Positions 45,300 to 56,997 of a stretch of 64,000 nucleotides of DNA are shown in pieces. The stretch spans positions 48,337,133 through 48,401,132 of the forward strand of contig CM061238.1 in the NCBI GenBank assembly GCA_030848705.1. The letters are read 5' to 3'. Positions within the stretch are counted from its first letter, which is position 1. Each line of letters opens with the position of its first letter. The stretch comes from Heracleum sosnowskyi. Taxonomy: Eukaryota > Streptophyta > Magnoliopsida > Apiales > Apiaceae. The notes beneath the pieces are model-generated. The model made no database searches and was not told where the DNA came from. It saw only the letters and a program-made list of their open reading frames with translations. The translations under genes were made by a program, and so were the position numbers.

Positions 45300-47126
45300 A
45301 TGTCTGACAAGGCTGCCCAACGACTTCAAAGAATGAACAAAGCTTCAAAGAGAGGTATCAACATTCGCTCCCCTCATATGTCTCTTCAGGATATGATCTT
45401 AGAGCGTAGTGATGAATATCCTCATGTATCACACTTAGATTCATTTGATTGTAGTAATAAGTTCCATGAAATTGACTTAATTAGGGACTATAACAAAATG
45501 TATAGGGTTAAGTCCCCCTATAGGTTAGTTCCAGCAGGCCCAGGGGACCGTTCTTGCCATTGGCGTCCTGATGCACTTTGCATATACAAGGATGCCATTG
45601 TTGCAGGACTTAGGTTTCCCATTCATGAGTTCATTCCCAGGCTTTTGGCTGATGTTGGGATTAACCCTTGCCAACTTCCTCCAAACGCCTGGAGAATAAT
45701 TATGTGTTTCATTGTTCTTTGTTTGAAGAACAAATTTCCTTTATCTGTAGCTTTGTTTAGGAAAATCTTTCAATTTAAGAATAGTTCAGCCATTACTTTG
45801 GGTTGGGTTTATATCAACCACCGTCCTTCCACTCCCCCCATATTTCACCCCAAATCCATTCCGGATAATAACCCAAAATGGAAAGAGGAATTTATGTATT
45901 TAGTTTGGGAAGGAGGGGATTGGGGCACCCTTTTTCGTAGTTCTTTTAGTAGAGTTTCGGATGGTAGCCCTAGTGATATTATCCTGAGTGATGAGGAAGC
46001 CCATGCGTATGCTGAACTTACAAAGGATAACTATGCCACCATGGCTTGGGTGCTCCTGGACGAGTTCCAGCTTAAGTCCTTGGGACTTTCCAACGTTTCT
46101 GATAAGGGTAATTCTCACCTCATATCTTTCTTTATTTATTTAAGATTGACTTATACCAACTGCTTCTTTCCTTGTATCTTTTGCAGTTGCGACCTTTATC
46201 AATAAGTCCAACGAGCCTGAAGACGGGGAAACAGCCCGGATGAAGAGGGCACGTTTAGGGGGGAAGGACCCTCGTGCTTCTAGTATTCCAGCTTTCATAA
46301 GGCCACATGTGGACCTTACTGAGGATGCTGAAGGCCCTCCTTCGGGCAAGAGTGCAGTTTGGCGCCCCAACTGGGGTCTTAGGAAGAAGGACACCGTGGT
46401 GGGAGTGTCCAAACATGCTGTGGAGTGGTCTTATCACTCTCTGACTCCTTGTGACTACAAGGATTTTGTTTCTAACTCCACCATTGAGGGGGTGGAGCAT
46501 GCTGGATCCCAGGCTATGGTTGCTGTAAGTATTTCTCTCCTTCTTGTCTTTGTAGTCTTTGATTTATTTCAAGTTTAAGTATTTAACCTATAACTTGCTT
46601 GCAGATGAATGCCAACTACCAAGGGGCTCTCTTTCAAGCTAAGTCTTGGCGCTCATCTTCTGAGGCCAACCAAGGCAAGTTTGAGAAGTCCCAGGAGGAA
46701 ATGGCTTCAGTGAAGGCCACCCTGGCTAGGAAGGAGAAGGAGTTGGCTGACTCCCAAGCTGAATTGGTATCTTTGAGGAAGGCCAAAGATGATTTTATTG
46801 ACGAGTACCTTGACTCTGAGGAGTACGGGGACTTGATTGATAAGCATGATGGGCTCCTCTTCCCTGTTCAGTACACTAAGGGATGGGATGACGCTCTTGC
46901 TGCTGTTTTGGAGAGGATGCCTGGATCCCTCTCTATTTCCGATTTTCCAAGCCCTCACCTTCCTACTTCTTTGGAGATGGCTTTGGCTGGAGAGGACGAG
47001 ATGGAGGAGGATGATAGGATCTTAGACCTGGATCACACTTCCCCACCTGGTCAGACTGCTGGAGCTGATGATGCTGTCTTTTCCTCTAGAGAGGAAGAGG
47101 AGGAGGACGTAGACAAGGAAGATTAG
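45300..47126 (+). CDS. Antisense three-exon gene of gypsy copy A (PF04195-like, 555 aa)
   Basis: Exons 45300-46107, 46187-46524 and 46605-47126, joined through GT-AG introns of 79 and 80 bp (donors GG^GTAATT and GCT^GTAAGT, acceptors TTTTGCAG and GCTTGCAG). The frame is kept across both junctions. The start MSDKAAQRLQRMNKASKRG is chosen because it is shared with copy B, while the open sequence upstream is frameshifted there. Residues about 45-235 (PYRLVPAGPGDRSCHWRPDA, FPIHEFIPRLLADVGINPCQ, LPPNAWRI) resemble the plant family 'putative gypsy type transposon' (PF04195). Residues about 395-450 form a Glu/Lys-rich coiled coil (KEKELADSQAELVSLRKAKD), followed by an acidic tail (REEEEEDVDKED). It lies tail-to-tail with gag-pol, whose stop is 300 bp away. 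Role unknown; extra antisense ORFs are known in Tat elements. Confidence 0.8.
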
Positions 47127-47427
47127 GTGTATTTTCACTTTTGGCCATCATGGCTTGTACTTTTGTTTATGTACTTTCGGCCTACGGGCTTAACTTAACT
47201 CTTGTTTAAGTTTTTATTTATGTATGGTGGCCATTCATGGCTTGTGTTGCTTTTCTTGCTCTTTGAATGTTTATGAAGACTCATTATAGATAAGTTTTAA
47301 AACATAAAAATGCTGAATTCATTTATAATTTGAAGATGGGATCAACCCTTACATAATATCCCAGTTTAAAACTTGGGTTGGTTTCATCGAACCTTATTTA
47401 TAGTAGTGAGTCCACTTGGGAGACACT
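47127..47427. other. Convergent 3' region between antisense gene and gag-pol, copy A
   Basis: About 300 bp with no frame. Both transcripts would end here or overlap. T-rich on the plus strand with AAACATAAAAATG near 47300. Copy B equivalent is 56697-56997. Confidence 0.5.
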
Positions 47428-50400
47428 TTAAACATAATAAACCTTCAAATTGGAGGCATGCCAAGTCCTTGGCACCTCATGCCCTTCAAGGGTTTCTAGC
47501 TTGTATGAGCCTCGGCCAAATACGTTCTTGACGCGATATGGTCCTTCCCAATTTGGGGCTAACTTCCCTTTTTGTCCAACTCCAGATGCTTCAATCTTTC
47601 TGAGAACCAAGTCTCCTTGACGAAAGAACCTTTCTTTAACCCTTAGGTTGTAGTAGAAGGATGCTTTCTTTTGATGTTCAACTATCTTGGCGTTTGCTTC
47701 ATCTCTAACTTCATCAATTAGATCCAAAGCTAGCCTCAAGCCTTCTTCATTTTCTTCTGGTTCATAAGCCTCAACTCTTGGGGAGGTGTGAGTAATCTCC
47801 ACCGGGACCACTGCCTCTGCTCCATAAGCCAATAGAAATGGAGTTGCTCCAGTGGTGACCTTGCAAGTAGTACGATATGCCCAAAGTATAGGGAGTAATT
47901 CGTCTACCCAAGTGTTTCTGGAGCGTTCAACTCTTTTCTTTAGTCCATCAAGGATGATTCGATTTGCAACCTCAGCTTGCCCATTTGCTTGAGGATGGGC
48001 GACAGAAGTGAAGCGCAACTTGATATCGTTTTCATCACAATACTTCTTGAACTCATCGTTGTTAAACTGAGTTCCATTGTCCGTGACCAGGACTCGTGGA
48101 ATTCCATATCTGCATATCACATTTTCCCAGAAGAATTGCATCACTTGCTTGGTGGTTATCTTGGCTAATGGCTTAGCCTCAATCCACTTGGTGAAATAAT
48201 CAATTGCTACTATCAAGAACTTTCTTTGAGCACTTGCCATAGGAAATGGCCCGAGTCTATCCATTCCCCACATAGCAAAGGGGATAGGTGAGTTAATGGA
48301 TGTCATCATCTCTGGTGGTTGCCTAACCACTGGTGCATGTTTCTGGCACCGTTCACATTTCTTGACATAGCTTTTAGCATCAGCAAGTATGCTTGGCCAA
48401 TAGAAACCTAGACGAGTGACTTTATGAGCAAGGGCTCTGCCCCCCAAATGTTGTCCACAAATCCCTTCATGCACTTCCTTTAGGGCCAATTCTGCCTCTT
48501 GAGGTCTCAAGCACTTTAAGTATGGAACAACAAAAGATTTCTTGTATAGGATTCCCTCAATTAGGGCATACCTTAATGCTCTGACGTATAGCTTTCGTGC
48601 CTCTGAAGTGTCGTTTGGTAGCCACCCAGTTTCCAGATGAGTTTTGATGGGATCAATCCAACAACTGGTGATACCAATGGGGGCTACCAACTTTCCATTG
48701 ATGCTTGGGGTCTTCAAGACCTGGAAGTATACACTCCCGGCATAGTTTTCAATTTCAGAAGAGGCAAACTTAGACAAGGCATCAGCCTTCACATTTTCCT
48801 CCCTTGGAATGTGCTCCACATAGCATTCATCGAATTGAGTCATAATGGCCTTGACAAGTTTTAAGTACTTGGTCATGACTTCATCTCTGGCCTCAAATTC
48901 CCCATTTACTTGGGAAACCACTAGCCTCGAGTCTCCACAGACTTTCAGAGTTTTGACTCTCAAGGCTCCAGCCAGCCCTAAGCCAGCTATCAGAGCTTCA
49001 TACTCAGCCTCATTGTTTGTCGTCGGGAAGTCAAGTTTTAGTGCATACTCTATTAGGAATCCATCAGGACTCTGTAGCACTAAACCAGCTCCACTTGATT
49101 TTGTTTTTGATGCTCCATCAAAATAGAGCACCCAACATTCTTTGAAGGTCATTTCCTCATCTTTCTTATCTTCCATAGTTACTTCCTGCCCCCCGACTTC
49201 TTGGTTGTCAATGGTGCATTCAACCATGAAGTCAGCAAGTGCTTGAGCTTTTATGGCCGTCCGAGGCTTATACTTGATATCAAATTCTCCCAATTCAATG
49301 GCCCATTTGATCAATCTTCCACTAACTTGAGGGCTATGCAAGATGTTTCTTAGAGGTTGATCAGTCAAAACCTCTATCTTGTGAGCCTGGAAGTAGGGGC
49401 GTAGCTTTCTTGAGGCCATTATCAAGGCTAAGGCAAACTTCTCCACCACTGAGTAGTTTATTTCTGCCCCATGTAGAATCTTGCTCACATAGTAAATGGG
49501 TTTCTGAACCTTCATTTCTTCCTTTACCAAAACAGCTCCAAGGGCTGTGTTAGAAACTGCCAAGTATAAATAGAGAATTTCTCCTGGCTTGGGTTTTGCC
49601 AACAGTGGTGCTTCAGCCATATATTTCTTCAGGGCCTCAAAGGCCTCTTGACTTTCAGTTGTCCATTCAAAATTCTTCACTTTTTTGAGTGCTTTGAAGA
49701 AGGGCAAACACTTCTCTCCAGACTTGGAGATGAATCTTCCCAAAGCAGCCACTCTTCCCGTCAGTTTCTGGACATCCTTGACAGTCTTTGGTGGTTCCAT
49801 GTCTAGAATCGCTTTGATTTTGTCGGGATTTGCCTCGATTCCTCTCTTGGAAACCATCAGGCCTAAAAACTTTCCCGAGCCTACACCAAAGGCACACTTG
49901 GCTGGATTTAGCATCATCTTGTGGTGTCTTAGCACTTCAAAAGCCTCTCGAAGGTGCTCAATGTGATCGGCCTTATCAAGGCTCTTGACTAACATGTCAT
50001 CTACGTAGACCTCCATGGTTTTTCCAATCAGATGCTCAAAGATTTTGTTCACCAACCTTTGATAGGTTGCTCCAGCATTCTTAAGCCCAAAAGCCATGAC
50101 TAAGAAACAGAAGACACCAAAGTCAGTGATGAACGACACTTTGGCTATGTCATCTTTGTGCATCTTAATTTGATTATATCCGCTGAAGCCATCCATGAAA
50201 CTTAGCATCTCGTGCCCAGCAGTGGCATCTATCAGAGCATCAATCCTTGGTAAGGGAAAACAATCCTTAGGACATGCATCATTCAAGTCGGTGAAGTCGA
50301 CGCACATTCTCCACTTCCCGTTAGCTTTCTTGACCATCACAGGGTTAGCTAACCATTCCGGGAATTGGATTTCTTCAATAAACCCAGCTTCTAAAAGCTT

Positions 50401-53124
50401 ATTCACTTCTTGCTTAATGGCTTCAAGCCTCTCTGGAGCAAAGCTTCTTTTCTTTTGTTTCACTGCCTTCCTTTCTGGATCCACATTCAATCTGTGAGAT
50501 ATTAGTTGGGGATCAATCCCTGGCATGTCAGCCGCTGTCCAAGCAAAAACGTCATTGTTTTCTTGAAGAAAAGATGCGAGTTTGCCTTTCAATGGCTCGG
50601 GTAGTAGTGCCCCAACATAAGTCACCTTCTCTGGTTCATCCGGGACTAAGGGAATTGGGATCAAATCCTCAGCTGGTTTCCCTCTTCGGTCCTCATTATC
50701 TCTAGTGTCCATGTCTTCAATGGGGAGAACCTGCCCCCCAATTCCATCAGGCCTCAACGCGGCTACATAACAACTTCTAGCCATCTTTTGGTCTCCTCGT
50801 TCTTCACCAATCCCATTCCGAGTGGGGAATTTGAGTTTCAGGTGGTAAGATGAGGCAACAGCCTTAAACGCGTGAAGACCCGTCCTTCCAAGGATCGCAT
50901 TGTAGGTTGAGGTTGCCTTTATAACTATGAAGTTCAGCATCTGAGTGGATGTATTTGTTCCTTGCCCCATGGTCATTGGGAGTTGGATAGTGCCTTCCAC
51001 CTTTGATTCCACTCCATTGAACCCATATATGGGCATATTAGAGGGTGTTAACTGAGAATCAGTGTAACCCATCTTGATAAAGGCATCGTGGAACAAGATG
51101 TCCACTGAGGCTCCATTGTCGACTAGGACTCTCTTTGTTTCGGAGTTGCCTATCACAGGTATTATGACAAGAGGATCATCGTGGGGGAACTCCACCCCTT
51201 CCAAGTCTGAATCATCAAAACCTATTGACACTTCTGTTCGTGCACGTTTCGGTGCTTCCCCAACCACAGTCATTACTACTCGAGCATAAGCTTTTCTTGA
51301 GTTTCGGGAGGACCCAGCAGCGGTTGGTCCTCCAAATATCATGTTGATCACGGGCCCTCGGGGCTTGGGATTTCGATCTTGATCGTTGTCCCTTCTATCA
51401 TAATCCTTTCTTTCATAGTTCCCCCTTTGGCTCCCTTGGCTTCCATCCTTGGTGAACTTGCTGAGTTTTCCTCTTCGTATTAGAAACTCGATCTCATCTT
51501 TCAGTTGCCTACAATCATCGGTGTCATGACCAACTTCTTTGTGGAACCGACAAAACTGATTTTGGTTCCGTTTGGACAAATCAGCCCTCATTGGCTTTGG
51601 CCATTTGATATCTTCTTCCTTGGCTATCTCCATCAGAATTTGACTCCTGGGAGTATTCAATCTTGCATACTCCGTGAACTTCGGCCCAAAATTATTTCTC
51701 TTGGGTGGAGAGTCAGAATTCTTTGATGTTCGGGGAAACTTTTCCTTGACGTCGTACTCCTGAGTTTCTTTTCTTTTCTTTGAGTTTCCACCGTCGCCAG
51801 CGGTGGGTTCATACTTTCTCATGCTTTCCTCAGCCTTGATGTACTTTCCGGCTCTATCTTGGAGCTTCAACATGCTCTCTGGTGGATGTTTAGCCAACGA
51901 CCTCCTGAAGTGGTCATCAGTGGTTCCTTGTTGCAGGGCTATCATAGCCACTTTGTCGTCTAAATCTGGGACTTTCAAAGCCTCTCGTGTGAATCGATTA
52001 ATGTAGTCCCTTAGGGCTTCATTCTTTCCTTGACGTATTGCCATGAGTGATGCAGAACTTTTCTCATGCACCCTTCCACTAATGAACTGGTTGATGAAAG
52101 CCTTGCTTAGCTCCTTAAAGGACCCAATAGAGTTGGGAGGTAGACGGCTGTACCAACGTTGAGCCATACCCGCAAGAGTTTGGGGAAACGCCCTACACTT
52201 GACCGCATCGTTGGCTGGCTACAACAGCAGTGCATTGGAGAATGTCCTTACATGATTTGCGGGATCTCCCGTTCCATCATAGGCTTTGATCGAAGGCATC
52301 TTAAACTTTCTGGATATAGCCGTTTTCATGATGTCTTGAGTAAACGGCGGTGTAGGATCATCAGGATCTCTTAGGGGCAACAGATTACTAGGATCACCCC
52401 TTGGGGCTTCAGCCCTCTTGGTCCTTCTTGGTGGATCCAAGTTGATTATCGGGATTCCTTCAGTTGTTCGGCCCCGAGTTTGAGCGGCCTCTTCTTCAGC
52501 AAGGAGTTTTTTGAGCCTTGCAGTCTCTGCCTCATGGGCTGCAAGCTTCTCCCTAGTAGTTTGGGGTGGCTCCCGATTTGTCTGTGAAGAACGTCTCCTC
52601 CTTGGGGCAACATCCTCCCCAGTTGTATAACCCTCATCCTCAGTGTATGGGCCAGAGTAATCTTGAATGAGAGGGGTCTGACGAGTCTGTTGATTTTGGG
52701 GTCCCAGACCTTGAATATAAGGGGGCACATATGCCTCATGGTAGATTGGATTAGTTCCACTACCGCCTGCCATGGGTCGAGGGGGCATGCCATAGCTTGG
52801 CATCCCCAAAGTCTGATTCGCGTATTGAGGGAGATCAGTAGTGTGGAGTTGAAGACTGTGAGGTGCGTTTATAAGCAGCGCAGAGGTTGTAATTGGTTGC
52901 TGGTGAACGGTTTCTTGTGGATTAGATCCATGAATAACCATTTGTAGGGGATTCGTCCCTTCAGTAGTAATCGGGACTTCTTGTCCTTGAGTGTTGGTGG
53001 GGATACTCGCCCCTTGAGTGCCAGTAGTTGGCGGTGGTTGGCTCCCATGAGTATCAGCCCCGGAGGTGATAGGGAGGCCTTCAGAAGTATCAGAATCTCT
53101 GGTTGTTCTTCGCGTGTTTGCCAT
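47428..53124 (-). pseudogene. Gypsy Tat gag-pol, copy A, one nonsense codon
   Basis: A single frame of 1899 codons from ATG 53124 (MANTRRTTRDSD) to TAA 47428-47430. It is interrupted only by TAG at 52219-52221, where copy B has CAG. Domains by approximate residue: gag capsid-like region 300-440 (MAQRWYSRLPPNSIGSFKEL), CRFHKEVGHDTDDC zinc-binding-like motif about 525, protease VLVDNGASVDILF about 667, RT with YVDD at 1040-1043 (DNA 49996-50007), RNase H after RT, a second RNase H (YFDGASKTKSSGAG, about 1330), integrase H-H-C-C and D-D-E core, and C-terminal GPYRVK. Dual RNase H identifies Tat. An Arg replaces Ile in MD(I/R)LGP beside the first catalytic Asp (plus-strand base 48257). Confidence 0.92.
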
Positions 53125-53137
53125 GGTTGATGTTGTC

Positions 53138-53155
53138 TTCCCACAGACGGCGCCA
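53138..53155 (-). promoter_or_regulatory. Primer-binding site, copy A
   Basis: Sense strand TGGCGCCGTCTGTGGGAA lies two bases after the 5' LTR. The TGGCGCCGT start is the usual PBS of Tat/Athila-type elements (tRNA-Arg or tRNA-Asp class). The exact tRNA is not resolved. Confidence 0.8.
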
Positions 53156-53157
53156 AA

Positions 53158-53661
53158 TGTTATGGATTAAAAAACGTATTTGTATATTAATTGCTAGGAT
53201 TAATGAGCTTTCGAGCTTTAATGGCTGCACTCGTGTTTCCGGACTAAATTGGTCCTCACAAGATGCCTACGTATCTCAATTCGTTATTGAGAATCAAGCC
53301 AAGACGTAGTTCTGATTGTAGGATCAGGGACCTTATATAGGCGTCTAGAGCCTAGTATTTATGGTATGTTTGGGAGACTTAACGGATAAGTCTTCTTTTT
53401 GATATTGGATAAGTATTGTATTTCTTGCTGAAGAATTCGTTTCCTTGTTAATAAAGGTTATGACTCATTGATTGCCTTTAATTGGGATTCCAGATCCTTC
53501 TTTGACTAATTTTCCATAATCAAAGCTCTTTTCATGAGCTGTATATTTTCCCTACTCATTAATTACGAAATTAATGAATAATTAGGGTGTCGGGCCTTAA
53601 ATATCGACCTTTTGTTTGACCAGTCAATTATATTTCTATAATTACTTTTCTGACCATATCA
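53158..53661 (-). repeat. Middle LTR, shared by both gypsy bodies
   Basis: 504 bp. It serves as 5' LTR for copy A (PBS immediately left) and as 3' LTR for copy B (PPT immediately right). Sense TATA at about 53331-53341. Confidence 0.93.
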
Positions 53662-53674
53662 TTTGCCCCCCAAC
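53662..53674 (-). promoter_or_regulatory. Polypurine tract, copy B
   Basis: Sense GTTGGGGGGCAAA next to the shared middle LTR. Confidence 0.85.
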
Positions 53675-53769
53675 TTCTGGGAAAATATCCTTGGGGTTTT
53701 CGTAGAAGTTACAGCGTGTTTTTCCCAAAATTTTCCATTTTTTAGGGCATTTTCAACCTCAAATTAGGT

Positions 53770-54360
53770 CATTTTCGACCAGGAATTCGACCAGGAATTC
53801 GAGCTCAAACAAGTGTGAGGTCGAAGCTCTCGACCTGGATTTCTAGGTCTTTTTCGACCTCGCCTGTTCGACCTCGACTCAGTATTTTTTCGAACAGGAA
53901 CAGCTGTGAGGTCGAAGATCCCGACCTGGTTTTACAAGTCATTTTCGACCTCAAGTGTTCGAACAGGAAGCCAGTGTAACTTCGACCTGGAATTGTTGAT
54001 TTCAATTCCTAGGCTATTATCGACCTCATTTGACGACCTCGTCTCTAATATATCTTCGACCTCGATTGGTCGACCAGGAATTACATGTGTTTTCGACCAG
54101 GATTCCAGGTCTTTTTCGACTAGAATTTCATGTTTTTTATAGCTTTATTTTGGAGCGAAGTCGAACAATACGACCTCAATTCCCCATGTATTTTCGACTA
54201 GGGTCATACGACCTCGATTTAGGGTCTTTTCGACCTCAAAACCTTTAATTGTTTCGTTTTATTTGGAAGTGGGGTCGTTTGATACGACCTCGTTTTCTCG
54301 TATACTTTCGACCAGGGCCGTGCGATCTCGAATTAGAGTCTTTTCGACCTTGGTTCTTTG
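53770..54360. repeat. CGACC motif array, copy B
   Basis: Same array as copy A but 35 bp shorter at its left end, where copy A repeats the ATCGACCAGG/TTCGACCAGG unit. Confidence 0.8.
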
Positions 54361-54606
54361 ATTTTTTGCCTTGGTTTTATTCCAGGCTTTATTATTTTTG
54401 GGCTTTTAAATAGTCCAATTTTAATTTGGGACTTAATTCTTTCCAGCCTTGGGATTTAATGGGCCTTTTTTGACTTGGGCTTCGATTTTGCCTGAGACTC
54501 AATTTATTTGGGCCTTTGCCTTTGTAATCCAAAAATGGATTTATGGGCCTTACTGGCTATAGACGGTTGCCATCCCTCAACCGGTTGATCTTCCAGTCAT
54601 TCTCAC

Positions 54607-54613
54607 TATAAGA
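54607..54613 (+). promoter_or_regulatory. TATA-like box of antisense gene, copy B
   Basis: TATAAGA in CTCACTATAAGAGAG, same context as copy A. Confidence 0.5.
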
Positions 54614-54869
54614 GAGTGAGATTTCTCATTTCTCTCTCACTTCTCACTTTTCACTTTCCAAAATTTCTCTCTAGTTATCTTAGTTTTTTCTCTCTTTTAT
54701 TCCGTGGAGAGGCGATTTCCGGCGAGCTTTTTACGGTGGTGTTCTTGTTTTTCTGGGATTGATCTTCATCCCTTGAAGATTTCTGGGTTTTTTCCTTCCT
54801 CATTCGAAGATTTCTGGGTTCCCTTGAAGTTTTTCTGGAAATTTCCTTTGAAGATTTGAAGATTTGAAG

Positions 54870-56696
54870 ATGTCTGACAAGGCTGCCCAACGACTTCAAA
54901 GAATGAACAAAGCTTCAAAGAGAGGTATCAACATTCGCTCCCCTCATATGTCTCTTCAGGATATGATCTTAGAGCGTAGTGATGAATATCCTCATGTATC
55001 ACACTTAGATTCATTTGATTGTAGTAATAAGTTCCATGAAATTGACTTAATTAGGGACTATAACAAAATGTATTGGGTTAAGTCCCCCTATAGGTTAGTT
55101 CCAGCAGGCCCAGGGGACCGTTCTTGCCATTGGCGTCCTGATGCACTTTGCATATACAAGGATGCCATTGTTGCAGGACTTAGGTTTCCCATTCATGAGT
55201 TCATTCCCAGGCTTTTGGCTGATGTTGGGATTAACCCTTGCCAACTTCCTCCAAACGCCTGGAGAATAATTATGTGTTTCATTGTTCTTTGTTTGAAGAA
55301 CAAATTTCCTTTATCTGTAGCTTTGTTTAGGAAAATCTTTCAATTTAAGAATAGTTCAGCCATTACTTTGGGTTGGGTTTATATCAACCACCGTCCTTCC
55401 ACTCCCCCCATATTTCACCCCAAATCCATTCCGGATAATAACCCAAAATGGAAAGAGGAATTTATGTATTTAGTTTGGGAAGGAGGGGATTGGGGCACCC
55501 TTTTTCGTAGTTCTTTTAGTAGAGTTTCGGATGGTAGCCCTAGTGATATTATCCTGAGTGATGAGGAAGCCCATGCGTATGCTGAACTTACAAAGGATAA
55601 CTATGCCACCATGGCTTGGGTGCTCCTGGACGAGTTCCAGCTTAAGTCCTTGGGACTTTCCAACGTTTCTGATAAGGGTAATTCTCACCTCATATCTTTC
55701 TTTATTTATTTAAGATTGACTTATACCAACTGCTTCTTTCCTTGTATCTTTTGCAGTTGCGACCTTTATCAATAAGTCCAACGAGCCTGAAGACGGGGAA
55801 ACAACCCGGATGAAGAGGGCACGTTTAGGGGGGAAGGACCCTCGTGCTTCTAGTATTCCAGCTTTCATAAGGCCACATGTGGACCTTACTGAGGATGCTG
55901 AAGGCCCTCCTTCGGGCAAGAGTGCAGTTTGGCGCCCCAACTGGGGTCTTAGGAAGAAGGACACCGTGGTGGGAGTGTCCAAACATGCTGTGGAGTGGTC
56001 TTATCACTCTCTGACTCCTTGTGACTACAAGGATTTTGTTTCTAACTCCACCATTGAGGGGGTGGAGCATGCTGGATCCCAGGCTATGGCTGCTGTAAGT
56101 ATTTCTCTCCTTCTTTTCTTTGTAGTCTTTGATTTATTTCAAGTTTAAGTATTTAACCTATAACTTGCTTGCAGATGAATGCCAACTACCAAGGGGCTCT
56201 CTTTCAAGCTAAGTCTTGGCGCTCATCTTCTGAGGCCAACCAAGGCAAGTTTGAGAAGTCCCAGGAGGAAATGGCTTCAGTGAAGGCCACCCTGGCTAGG
56301 AAGGAGAAGGAGTTGGCTGACTCCCAAGCTGAATTGGTATCTTTGAGGAAGGCCAAAGATGATTTTATTGACGAGTACCTTGACTCTGAGGAGTACGGGG
56401 ACTTGATTGATAAGCATGATGGGCTCCTCTTCCCTGTTCAGTACACTAAGGGATGGGATGACGCTCTTGCTGCTGTTTTGGAGAGGATGCCTGGATCCCT
56501 CTCTATTTCCGATTTTCCAAGCCCTCACCTTCCTACTTCTTTGGAGATGGCTTTGGCTGGAGAGGACGAGATGGAGGAGGATGATAGGATCTTAGACCTG
56601 GATCACACTTCCCCACCTGGTCAGACTGCTGGAGCTGATGATGCTGTCTTTTCCTCTAGAGAGGAAGAGGAGGAGGACGTAGACAATGAAGATTAG
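54870..56696 (+). CDS. Antisense three-exon gene of gypsy copy B (PF04195-like, 555 aa)
   Basis: Exons 54870-55677, 55757-56094 and 56175-56696, exactly parallel to copy A at offset 9570. All splice signals are conserved. Four amino-acid differences from copy A are visible (MYWVK for MYRVK, ETT for ETA, MAA for MVA, DNED for DKED), with no stop or frameshift. The 5' leader differs by a 7-bp insertion, a 1-bp deletion and an 8-bp duplication just before the ATG, which closes the upstream extension of the frame. Same predicted coiled coil and acidic tail. That it stays open while neighbouring gag-pol has decayed suggests recent activity, but divergence is too low to prove selection. Confidence 0.8.
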
Positions 56697-56997
56697 GTGT
56701 ATTTTCACTTTTGGCCATCATGGCTTGTACTTTTGTTTATGTACTTTCGGCCTACGGGCTTAACTTAACTCTTGTTTAAGTTTTTATTTATGTATGGTGG
56801 CCATTCATGGCTTGTGTTGCTTTTCTTGCTTTTTGAATGTTTATGAAGACTCATTATAGATAAGTTTTAAAACATAAAAATGCTGAATTCATTTATAATT
56901 TGAAGATGGGATCAACCCTTACATAATATCCCAGTTTAAAACTTGGGTTGGTTTCATCGAACCTTATTTATAGTAGTGAGTCCACTTGGGAGACACT
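56697..56997. other. Convergent 3' region, copy B
   Basis: Equivalent of 47127-47427. No gene. Confidence 0.5.

Larger units (their letters stand above)
43567..53661 (-). mobile_element. Gypsy element copy A (10.1 kb)
   Basis: Sense strand is minus: 5' LTR 53158-53661, PBS, gag-pol (53124-47428, one stop), antisense gene (45300-47126, plus strand), CGACC array, PPT, 3' LTR 43567-44070. Two RNase H domains and an antisense extra gene mark it as Tat lineage (non-chromovirus Ty3/gypsy). Relative to copy B it has 35 extra bp in the CGACC array and lacks a 7-bp and an 8-bp insertion near the antisense gene start. Confidence 0.92.

Noticed and set aside
48637..49126. Plus-strand frames opposite gag-pol (and equivalents in copy B)
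   Set aside because: Shadows of the minus-strand polyprotein with no domains of their own.
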